Part shown: in pieces, positions 54,825 through 64,000 of the stretch
How the letters are laid out: each line of letters opens with the position of its first letter
Position numbering within the stretch: position 1 is the stretch's first letter
Assembly (NCBI RefSeq): GCF_022539505.1
Contig: NC_061512.1
Span: forward strand, 254,030,510-254,094,509
Length of the DNA stretch: 64,000 nucleotides
Direction of reading: 5' to 3'
DNA from: Lolium rigidum
Lineage: Eukaryota; Streptophyta; Magnoliopsida; Poales; Poaceae
Made by a program: the position numbers and the translations under genes
Notes under the pieces: generated by a model
The model's input: only the letters and a program-made list of their open reading frames with translations
Databases searched by the model: none
What the model was told of the DNA's origin: nothing

Positions 54825-56002
54825 TGTGTTGCCTGCCAAAACTCACCGGCGAGCGAGTGGTTAAGCAACACGAAGAGCCGGGAGACTCCCACGACCGCTT
54901 AGTGGGCCCCGGCGTCTCGCGTCGTCCCGCAAGTTTCTAGCACACGTCCCGGCGGTTGCAAGGGCGTGCCACCTCGACCTAGACCTGATCGGGAAGGTGT
55001 TGGATTGCTTCGATTAGTCTCTGCATGGTAGACACGTAAACATTAAATACGAGCCCTATCGGCTCTCAGGTTGCCCTGCGGATCGGCTCAAAGAGCCGAT
55101 CGCCCCATGGTTCACGTTGGATTTACAATGACATGGGGCTCCTGCTTGATCAAAACAAAGCTAAACCAATCTACGACAGTTTAGGGTTTTCACCGCATAA
55201 CCGGAACATCCTACGCGTAGTTGGGCCTAGCAGATACGAAAGATGATGGAAACTATCCCTAGAAGAGGCCTAAAAACCAACATTAATTCAATTCCCGGAA
55301 CATCCCTTATAGGAACGGTAAACAACACCTAACGCACTACCGGATCATCCAACCCCAGCATAAGGCCTAATCATGCAGATATTAAACTAATCCTTGAAGA
55401 ACAAGGAGCAACTATATAACAGATCGGATCTACTAAGTAACGAACAAGCAAGGTGCTGCCCTTACACCTAGATAGGTATAAGGGCAGCTAGACATCGAGG
55501 GACGGCATTGCTAAGTAAATAAGCATAAGAAAAGCATCAATGCAAGCCCCTAAACATCTACGATAAATAGTGCTACTCGCCATCAACAACGCTTCAAAGC
55601 ACGAGTAACACAAGGTAATCGAATAAACGTGTACTGCCTAGATCGCAAGATGCGATCTAGGCAGCATGATGCTTACCCGGAAGAAACCCTCGAAATAAGG
55701 GGTGGCGATGCGCCTAGTTTGTGTTTGTTGTGAACGTGATTGTCCTCCTTTCTCGATAACCCTAGATACATATTTATAGTCCAGGGGACTTTCTAATTCA
55801 AGCGTGCACCTAACCGTGCACGGGTTAAACTCTAACTTTTACTTCTAAACTAAGATGTGATCTACTACAATTTACAGATACACGGGCAATCTAGCCCAAA
55901 CTCTTCGCGCAAGGCCGCTTCAAAGACGCTCCTCGTGTACATCCTTTAAGCCCATCTCAATAACGACCCATCTCCTGATTTGGCCAAAATCTGGTGATAA
56001 CA
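54825..56002 (-). repeat. 5' LTR of the gypsy element
   Basis: This is about 1178 bp. On the minus strand it starts TGTTATCACCAGATTTTGG and ends ACA just before the primer-binding site. It contains the perfect hairpin GATCGGCTC-aaa-GAGCCGATC (55081-55101). The partner LTR is not in view. Confidence 0.75.
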
Positions 56003-59000
56003 AATGGGTACTCTAACTACCTCATCAACCGGACTTCCAAGAGCGGCTCCCATGAAATTTTATTTTTGGGTGGCACTCCTTCCAACCTTGCTTTCACAAA
56101 CCATGGCTAACCGAATCCTCGGGTGCCTGCCAACAATCTCATACCATGAAGGAGTGCCTTTTTATTTTAGTTTATTTAGATGACACTCCTCCCCACCTTT
56201 GCTTTCTCAAGCCATGGCTAACCGAATCCTCGGGTGCCGACCAACAATCACATACCATGGAGGAGTGTCTATTTGTAAATTTATGAAGGTTAGTTAATTG
56301 GGGCTGGGAACCCCGTTGCCAGCTCTTTTTGCAAAATTATTGGATAAGTGAATGTGCCACTAGTCCATTGGTGAAAGTCCGTCCGGAGTAAATGACAAGA
56401 TCGAAAGATAAACACCACATACTTCCTCATGAGCTATAAAACATTAACACAAATTGAGAAACTTTTTGAAGGTTTTAAAGGTAGCACATGAGAATTTACT
56501 TGGAATGGTTTGAAATGCCATGCATAGGTATTTATGGTGGACACTCTGGAATAACTTGGTTTTTAGGGGTTTGGAAGCACGAGCAGTGTTCCCGCTCAGT
56601 ACAAGTGAAGGCTAGCAATAGACTGGGAAGCGACAATCAAGAGAGCAGTAATTGTCATAATCATGCTTGCGGCAAAATAAATTAACATAGGCATAAAAGT
56701 GATACAATAACTCTGAGGTGAAGTAAATCATCGAGGCTTAATTGACTTTTGTTCAGTCATATGCATGCGTGAGCATGTGCCAAGTTGATTCAAGTGGATT
56801 ATTCAGAGGAGGATACCACAATGTCATACCCATCTATGAATAAAGCAATGCAAGCAAATATTTATGACATGCTACTCATATTAATAGATTGGAACTAAAT
56901 ATCAGCGACCATGAACTACTAGGTTTTCTTAGATGTCATATACCTCACATGAACCAACTAAGCTCGCTCACATGGATGAGTATATGTACAAAAATGAAAA
57001 CAAATAGAGTTCATACCAGCCTCTCACCACAGTCGGATTGTTGTTGATCGTCATTATTGCCTTTCACTTGTGTAGCTTGAATAATATGGAATGAAAACCA
57101 AGCTCCAACCACCGAAGAATACTGAACTCCATGATGAACTTTACAAAACCAAAGAAGAACAACAAATATTTTTGGTGTTTTCGGGTTAGAAACAAGAACA
57201 AAAGGAAACAGGCAAACAAAACAAAACAAAATCTTTTTGGATTTTCTTATAACAAACCAACGATAGCAAATAAAGCAAAATGAAAGCAAGAAACCAAGAT
57301 AACAAATGGTAAAGAGAAACAATCAGAAATATTTTTGGTCTTTTTGTGTTTTAGGAAAGAAACAAAGCAAAAACAAGAGAATGAAAACTAGAAGAAACAC
57401 AGAAAAGCAGGATGGCAGAAATCTGCCAAAACCTGACAGCAGTACAGAAATCGATTTTTACAAAAATCTTCCGTTGCTCAGTTCTAAAAGTGTTCAACTA
57501 ATGAAAGTTAGATAAGAACCTGGGGAACATGCACAAAAATTTGCAACTCAAAATAACGTTCTGGCTGTGCGCACGAATTTTTTTAGTAACAGCCCAGAAT
57601 CTGTTTTCAGGAAGCACTTCCCCAAATATCATCTCCCTCTCATTAGAAAACCACTCAAAGAAACTAAACAAGCATATACAAGTATCCAGCAACCATAATA
57701 TGCAAAGAATGAGTGATGCCGGTATACCTCCCCCCAATATTAGGCTTTTGCCTAAGTGGAGATCAATCCCATGGTGCCCATGAAGTAGCACCTTCGTAGT
57801 ACGACGAAGATGGATCATATCCCGGGTATGTGCTGGAAGAAGCACCCGGATACGTGACGGTGTAGTCATAAGAGGGCTCGGCGTCCTCGGAGTCATGCTA
57901 CTGATGGAAGCCCTGTATCTTCAATTGCTCATCCACCTCCTCCTTAGAGCGCGACCATGGTTTCCTGTCAATATCGAACAAATCTGGCTGCGGCAAAAGG
58001 ATTTCCTCTCTTCCCCGTCAGCAAACAATATTCTATAGACAATGTTATCTAAACTAGAGTCGGCCATAACAAATTGGTGACTCTTCATAGCAGCAATATC
58101 GAGCCTCATAGGGGTTATTTTTACATCAGTAGGGTCAAGAGGAAGCTCTAAATATGCTAAAACGCGCGAAGCAATAATTCCTCCAAATATAGGCCCCTTG
58201 TTAGACAAGCGGCGAGCAACAAGAGCACCAAGATGATAAGGCGTGTCCCCATTGAGTGCAGCAATTAAGAAACCAAGGTGATAGCTAGATATGTTACTGG
58301 TGTTCTCCCTACCAAGAATGCTAGTACCGATTTAATAAGCAAAATACTTAATGGCGGGGAGTTGGATGTTTCTTATCTTGCCACGCTGAATGGTGCGACA
58401 ATCATCATTGGTGATCCCTCGATAGAGCTCCAGCAATTCCTTGGGGTTATCCTCGATCTTTCTTGCTGTACCTACAGGGGCAATACCCAATGCAGCACAA
58501 AAATTTTCCAACTTCATAGTAACAGGTTTACCATAGATCTTGAATGAAACTATCGGGCGAAAGTGCTTATTGTTGAACTTGAAGCTCTCCACAAAGATTT
58601 TAGTGAGCGTGTAGTATTGCTCACTCTCATCTCCCACATAGGCGGTTAAGCCTGCCTTACCGACAAGGGTCAAGAAATCATCCAACAAACCTGCATTTCT
58701 CAAAAAGTCATAACATGGGAAGGATGAAGCATTAGGGACTCCATTGTCCTCTTCGGGTGCGAAGCTTGGTGCGATGAGGTCCTCATTATAGGATTGCCTG
58801 AATCGGGTGGATGACCTCGAGGGCTTCCCTGTGCTTGTTGTCTCTCACACTTCTCCAAAGTTACAATTATCCATCTTCCTTTTCTGAAAATTTTCAACAA
58901 ACATTATAAAATTTGATTTGGTGACATATAATTGAGGGAAACTACCATGGGAACTTGCTAGAGAACTAAACATGCATCAAAACTAATTCTTACAACTTAG

Positions 59001-59399
59001 AACAAGCATGCAAGCTCACTAAACATGTTACCTACAACAGCAAAATATTCAAGATATACTCCACCAAACAAAATTCTACTTGGATAATCGGAGGAGTCAC
59101 ATACCGGAGAGCAAATGTGCCAAATTTCGGCACGAAATCTGGGCTGAGCAAAGAGATCGAGAAATCTGGAGCTCTCGAGCAAAAACGCGAGTGAGAGGAA
59201 CCTGGTGCGAGTTTTTTCGGGAGAGAGAAGAGAATGGGAGGAAGAGATGATGAAGTGGGGCAAGGAGGGGCCCACACGCCAGGGTGGCGCGCCCCCCTTG
59301 CTGGCCGCGCCGGCCTGTGGGGTGCCACCCTGGGGTGCCAAACTGGTCATCCCCAGGTGTTCCTAGGTGCCTCGTCGAAAAATAGGACTACTGGTATAA
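56003..59399 (-). mobile_element. Athila-like / LARD-type LTR retrotransposon fragment
   Basis: On the minus strand a GC-rich leader with CT-rich stretches (59340-59100) is followed by unknown ORFs (58703-57498). Next comes 'ggcaaaagcctaatattggg' with a G-rich tract (57740-57730), then a long AT-rich non-coding part. Two similar ~110-bp blocks at about 56060-56160 and 56185-56270 share 'ccatggctaaccgaatcctc'. The gypsy LTR at 56002 and the Helitron at 59400 cut it on either side. Confidence 0.6.
57921..58703 (-). pseudogene. ORF1-like protein of the Athila-like fragment, frameshifted
   Basis: The frames 58703-58332 and 58208-57921 follow one another. The first includes 'FKFNNKHFRPIVSFKIYGKP' and 'VTMKLENFCAALGIAP', reminiscent of the ORF1/gag-like proteins of Athila elements. 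The second includes 'GPIFGGIIASRVLAYLEL'. No zinc knuckle or enzyme motif was seen. A frame change near 58300 separates them. Family assignment is tentative. Confidence 0.45.
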
Positions 59400-62300
59400 C
59401 TAGTTGAATGCCCGTGCGTTGCTACGGCTTCTAATTTTCTCGTAAACATAATACATGCAAAAAAAATTATAACACAACTTTTCAATCTCATTTGATTGGT
59501 ATACGCCATCGAGGGGCCATATCCGGTCTCTACACCGTCGAGGGGACCGCCGTACCAGGGACCATACTGACGAAAGAGAAGTCGGATTTCCATGCCGCTG
59601 GAGGCGTCTCGTCGAGGATGAGCCGGTCTCTATGCTGCCGAAGGAACCTAGCCGTGAAGGAGCTGGTGTTGTCCCGCCTCGTGGAGGAGCTAGAGACCGC
59701 CGCCGTCCTCTAGAGTCCTCAGCGTGGGGGTTAGCGCCACAAAACTTCTCCCCAAAATGTGCCCATTTTCCTATTGGATAAGAAAAATAATAAGAAAATA
59801 AAAAGAAAAAATATATAAGAAAAGGAGCCAGATATGTGGTCCTGGATTTGAGAGACCGGGAGGCTGACATGTGGGCCAGAGAAAACTACAAAGAAAAAAA
59901 CAATTTATAACAGTCTAATGTTTGCCCTTGACCATTTTAGCCTGGTCACGTCAGCCTAAGAGTGGACCCTAATTGTCATAATCATATTTAATTCACTTAC
60001 GATGGCCAACAAGTGCTTCTCGTCACACTATTAATCCAGATCGGTGGTTTCGTGTCAAAAGAATTGAAAGGTGATGGTTTTTGTTGTTAACCTACCCACA
60101 ATTTTGGTGGTTATATGTACTTGTCTCCTCCTCCCCTCCCCTGCTGTGACGTCCGCCCATTTCCCCGCTCCCGACGATGAAGTTGATGTCTCGGGCCACG
60201 TATCCACCGGATCCTCTGCCTCAGACGCCCCGCGCGCGTTGGATCAGAGCGAGGCCATCCCGCTCTCGGTGGGTTGGCTACTTGACCGTTTCGCGAGTCT
60301 CCACGAGCGGTTCAAGTAAGGCATGCTCCTGAACTGGATGGTCTACTGCGGCAAGAGAAGGCCATCAACGGCGACATGACTCAGGTGTCCGAGCATGAAT
60401 GGGCATTTTTCCGGACGTCCCAGCACGCCGATGCTGCCTTGAGGCTCCTTGAGCTCGACACCAGTGTCGGAGGGATTGAAGAACAATAGAATTGCAGAAA
60501 ATACTTGTCATGTAAGCCATGTTTACAGTGGTTATTTGCTATCCTATCCGTATAATTGCAGCAACTACTCTCGGTTGAAAGATTAACCTTACTTCGTCTT
60601 GCCATAGGCCCTTGACCCTATCGAAGGATGGAATGTCTAGGTGTTGATGGATTCTTGCTTGGAAGGCCATGTATCTAGCTTTGATGGAACTGAAATGGTG
60701 TGATTAGCCTCAAGATATTTGTCATATGAATCCTGTGATCAAGACCTGGGTATTTTCTTTCCAGGAAAGAGATTAACGTGATGCAGATGGTAGACAAGCA
60801 GTGCCTATATGCCAGCTAAGTAATGTATATTTGCAAGTTTATTTATCAAACATAGGGAGATAAACAATACTACATTCTGATGTACAATGTTGTGAGGCCT
60901 GCATACAAATATAGTCTACCTCTACATGTTCTCGGTTAACAAATGGAAACAAAATACATAAAAGCTCATTCAAAATATGTTGACTATGGACACATAAATT
61001 TTTCCTGTACATGCAAGGATTGAGTCTCTTATATTTAGAAATTTTCTCGAAACCTCACAAAAATTCTTCTTACTTTTTAGTATCTCCTATCAGGTGTGTG
61101 CACCATAGATAAAGATTAGCCAGGCCAAACAGCGAGCAGAGAAGCTAGATGCTTCCTTAAGCAACACTTACTTTCCTTCCATACCGCTTCATGATTTCTG
61201 TGCTGTGTTAATATGCAAGTGGAACCGATACAAAGAATTAAATGTTCATTAACACATAATACCATTGTACTTCCTTTCTGCTAGCCATAATTCTTTCTGA
61301 ACCATGTATGCATTTAGCTCGAGGATCAAATGCATTCTTTAGTGCTGTGCTATATCGGGTGGTTGTTTCTCTGTTGATGTAGGAAGAAAGGATCAAAGGA
61401 GCATATGTGGGGCATATGTTTGTCATGATTTTTATATAACTACCTTCTTGTCTTTTTTATTGATCAAATGAAGGCTGAAAACTACTTATTGTTTTCCCTT
61501 TTAGTTTCACTTTCGTTTCTATAAGAACAACAATAACAAATGATATCTTGTCTTTTTTACTGATCAAATGTGGGGCTTGTAGTGTCTACATGGTAATCAA
61601 TAATAACCGCTATCGAAAAAATATACATGTAGTAAACAGTACTACTTAGTTTAGACCAGGAACTTACACCGTAGTCCATGCTGTAAATCAAATATGAAAA
61701 CGATGATGGACACCTTAACATTGATCTCTGGCTGAGCGTCACCTTGCAATAATGTACATGATAATACGGCTTTGAATAAGAGCACTTTCACTTTTCCCAA
61801 GAAATGCATATCTTCTTGAGTAGTAGAGATGTAGCAAAACTCAATCAAATTAGCCTAACAGAACTTATGTACCGGCTGCAGAACACACAAATAAATTAGA
61901 CAAACGGAGAAGATTAGTCAAAATGCTGAATAAATAACACACACATTTATGATCAATAAGCCATCTCAAATATTGACGTGAGTGTGCACAATTTTTGCTA
62001 TCATATTGCAGGAACTAATGCACATCTGAACATGATTCTGTTAAGGTGATCCTTCGCAACGAACATGCCTAAGTCTTTACCTGCTTTTCCGAACAGTAAA
62101 GGAAATAGACGATGACAGAGGCTGTTGCAGATGCAGTGCGGGCACCCTGACCTGGGAGCAGCTCCTAGTCCGGCAGCGGCAGCCTCGTCCGTGCACATCG
62201 AGTTGGCAAAGATCATGTGACCTGGGCGCCGCCCACACTCCCGCAGCGGCGGTCTCATCCGCGCACATGTTGTTGCCAAAGATCAGCGGAAGGTACAGGG

Positions 62301-62640
62301 ACAAACCTCTAAGCTTACATGGTTGTGTGCTGCCGCTGGGTAGGAGAGATCAAGAGGAGAGCGGCTGATAGATGTTGTGGGGCTCTGTTTAGGGGGGGCT
62401 TGGTCATATTTGGTATCAGATGTGATTGTCTCCTTAATTATACCGATTTGATTGGTATGCAATAAATTCTTACCTTTTTTAACAGATGACATCGGTGGGT
62501 AATTCTCCCACGAACGGGGAAGGATGCAGGATCAAACGGTGGTTCTTAGTTTAGAGATATTGAACGGACAGGATGGCTCCAATGACGACCATCAAAGTGC
62601 GTTGAGTGTCAAACGACCAACTCCCATTTAATAGTAAAGA
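59400..62640 (-). mobile_element. Complete non-autonomous Helitron, minus strand
   Basis: On the minus strand it starts A|TCTTTACTATTAAATGGG at 62640 and ends ...GGGCATTCAACTAG|T at 59400. The insertion is between A and T as required. A GC-rich hairpin (CCGT...ACGG, within 'ccgtagcaacgcacgg') lies just before the CTAG. There is no target duplication and no inverted ends. The length is 3241 bp. No Rep or helicase frame was seen. The interior has gene-like scraps, for example a plus-strand frame at 60071-60319 with a hydrophobic start and acidic middle, and a GC-rich block at 59500-59720. They may be captured exons but were not identified. Confidence 0.85.
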
Positions 62641-63263
62641 TTTTTGTGAATTTTTGAAAACTTTGAAAAATGCACATTTCTGGGTGTTAAATTTATTATT
62701 ACTGGGCAGAAAAAGATTTTGAAATCTCTAATTAACTAAAGAACTTTGCAAAACAAAAGTGCTACAGCAAGTAGATCAAGTGGAGGAAGAAAGAAATGTT
62801 GTTTAGCTCTTCTATGCATATAAAATGTACTTGTTAACAAGGTTGATCAAGTCTTGCCACCAAAATTTTTTACATGTCATAGGAAGAAATAAACCTCAAA
62901 TCAATCATATTACCTTATATTGTATTGATGCGGATCCAATCATAATAGTTTGATATCCTTCTTTAGGATCATATATAGGACAATCAATAACTCCCACTTG
63001 GACAGTTCTTGAATTGGAAATTGTATTAACTCCACATATTTTATCAGTCTTCTTGGGGAAATAGACGAGTATGTTCCTTGTCATCAACATTAAAAGTAAC
63101 TTTTCCTTTGTTGCAATCAATAACAGCCCCTGCAGTATTAAGAAAGGGTCTCCCAAGAATAATGGACATATTATCATCTTCAGGTATTTCCAACACAACA
63201 AAATCAGTTAATATCAAGCAGTTTTGAGTAACTTGAACAGGAACATCCTCACATACACCAACA
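62641..63263 (-). pseudogene. Athila-type gypsy fragment with aspartic protease remnant
   Basis: On the minus strand between the gap and about 62905 the translation, read across frames, has the layout of an Athila-type retroviral-like protease end: a hydrophobic 'LILTDFVVLEIPEDD' stretch, then 'MSIILGRPFLNTAGAVIDC', then a 'KVTFNVDD' strand. Single-base shifts break the frame. The text 62641-62900 is AT-rich and non-coding. The 5' portion is lost in the gap. Confidence 0.65.
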
Positions 63264-63363
63264 NNNNNNNNNNNNNNNNNNNNNNNNNNNNNNNNNNNNN
63301 NNNNNNNNNNNNNNNNNNNNNNNNNNNNNNNNNNNNNNNNNNNNNNNNNNNNNNNNNNNNNNN
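63264..63363. other. Assembly gap (100 N)
   Basis: Exactly 100 N, the convention for a gap of unknown length. Sequence on the two sides need not be adjacent. Confidence 0.99.
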
Positions 63364-64000
63364 CTAGGTCACCACACTTTTAATTTCCAAAAAACAAATA
63401 TCTAGTTGGTTCAATTTGCTCAGGAAAAAACTTGACAAAAATGCTTCTTTTACTATATGCAGCGGAAACTGTGAATTTAAACTTTAAACTTTGAACTTTT
63501 CAGAGGCATGTCTTTCACTTTTCAATTCCTGAACAAATATTTCGTTGGTCCTATTTATTCAGAAAAAACTAGACAAAATTTTGGCCAAAAATGACCCAAA
63601 ACTGCCTAAAGATGCCTCTGTAATTAATAAAACTGTGCAAAACTATAAAAAACTGTGTTACTGTCGCGGCCCACGCGGCCCGTACGCGGCGAGCGACGCG
63701 CAGCAACGCGGCGCCCACGCGGCTGACGGACGCGGCGCCCACGCTGCGAGCAGACGCGGCCCGCACGCAGTGCGGCCTGCTAACGCGGCCTTCTTTCGGC
63801 CCAACCGCGGCCTGGCCAGCGCAGCCGACGCGGCCCGCACACGGTGCCCACGCGGAGGCACTCCTGGCCGTCGGATTCGATCCGACGGCTCCGCTTTTCT
63901 TTCGCTGGGTATAAAAACCGCCCAACCGGCCGAAAAACCCTAACCCTAACTCATTTCGCCCCCGACCCGCTCTCTAGCCACATTCTGGCGGCTGGGAGAC
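63364..64000 (+). other. AT-rich then GC-rich segment with a TATA box; possible LTR promoter
   Basis: 63364-63655 is AT-rich without genes. 63660-63860 is built from loosely repeated GCGGCCCACGCGGC units. A TATAAAAA at 63910-63917 is followed by CCCTAACCCTAAC (63938-63950). The order of GC box-like repeats, TATA and a short leader suggests the start of a transcribed unit on the plus strand, perhaps U3/R of an LTR whose remainder is outside the window. The family was not recognised. Confidence 0.4.

Larger units (their letters stand above)
48216..56002 (-). mobile_element. Ty3/gypsy retrotransposon (Tat-like), gag only, one LTR visible
   Basis: The 5' LTR (minus orientation) is 54825-56002, followed by the primer-binding site 54804-54821 and gag from 54766. 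Gag is split by a solo LTR. After gag ends at 50636 there is no protease, reverse transcriptase or integrase. The remaining 2.4 kb is a hairpin-rich region with plus-strand open frames. The 3' LTR is not seen; the element appears cut near 48216 beside a CACTA end. Placement in the Tat lineage is inferred from the gag layout and antisense ORFs. Confidence 0.75.

Noticed and set aside
60071..60319. A small secreted protein gene (hydrophobic N-terminus) inside the Helitron
   Set aside because: The frame is only 82 codons, within a mobile element, without a recognisable family. The hydrophobic start may be chance, so it is kept only as a possible captured fragment.
63938..63950. CCCTAACCCTAAC as a telomere or interstitial telomere array
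   Set aside because: Only two units are present, and of the CCCTAA type rather than the plant CCCTAAA repeat.

Overview
The window is plant nuclear DNA, almost certainly from the Triticeae (wheat, barley, rye and relatives). The evidence is the density and type of nested repeats: CACTA transposons with TTTAGTCCCGGTT-type subterminal arrays, Triticeae-type LTR retrotransposons whose LTRs end in GACGTATCA, Harbinger-like elements starting GAGCATCTCC, and Helitrons ending in a CTAG terminus. Only two genes look intact and host-encoded. They are near-identical ATL-type RING-H2 E3 ubiquitin ligases on the minus strand (2793-3395 and 14783-15388). A 100-base run of N (63264-63363) marks a scaffold gap.

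Region 1 (1-18.1 kb) is a direct tandem duplication. Unit 1 runs from the window edge to about 6625 and unit 2 from about 7011 to about 18075. Each unit contains, in order, a degenerate LINE on the minus strand, a short spacer, the ATL gene with its 3' flank, TATA box and upstream region, and a conserved intergenic block. The units differ mainly by private insertions. Unit 1 has a CACTA end that replaced part of the LINE, a 360-bp retroposon with a 12-bp target duplication, and a Harbinger-like element with a B3-like cargo. Unit 2 has a complete 3.2-kb CACTA, two non-LTR retroposons, a 273-bp MITE, and an expanded GA microsatellite in the ATL 5' UTR. A hAT-type MITE with an 8-bp target duplication sits near the junction. 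Because each unit preserves empty sites for the other, the insertions can be ordered relative to the duplication.

Region 2 (18.2-39.5 kb) begins with a second Harbinger-like element carrying a frameshifted plant-type ORF that ends in a ubiquitin-interacting-motif-like helix. After a short repeat-poor stretch comes a large disrupted CACTA transposon. Its left end is at 21017, and it has two minus-strand genes: a TNP2-like transposase and a second gene of the Transposase_24 type. Into it went a 7.0-kb non-autonomous LTR retrotransposon (22268-29278, 5-bp target duplication gcaac) and probably a Helitron (3' end at 38070).

Region 3 (39.9-48.2 kb) is a second non-autonomous LTR retrotransposon with one truncated LTR. 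It abuts the right part of another CACTA that contains a tandem array and a 0.6-kb foldback structure. The two non-autonomous retrotransposons share a contiguous block (3' half of the interior plus the start of U3) but have unrelated 5' halves, so at least one is a recombinant.

Region 4 (48.2-64 kb) starts with a Ty3/gypsy element on the minus strand (LTR 54825-56002, primer-binding site, broken gag, no pol). Its gag is split by a 1606-bp solo LTR with a perfect 5-bp target duplication, and its 3' portion is studded with small GCCGAT/ATCGGC hairpins. Beyond it lies an Athila-like fragment split by a complete 3.2-kb Helitron (59400-62640, minus), then a protease remnant, the gap, and a GC-rich promoter-like segment.

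Disagreements between paired LTRs in regions 2-4 fall largely at CAG/CTG trinucleotides, often as one-base indels. This looks like base-calling error at methylated sites, so frameshifts inside transposable elements in this window should be treated with caution. I found no tRNA, rRNA, CRISPR array or bacterial-type operon.
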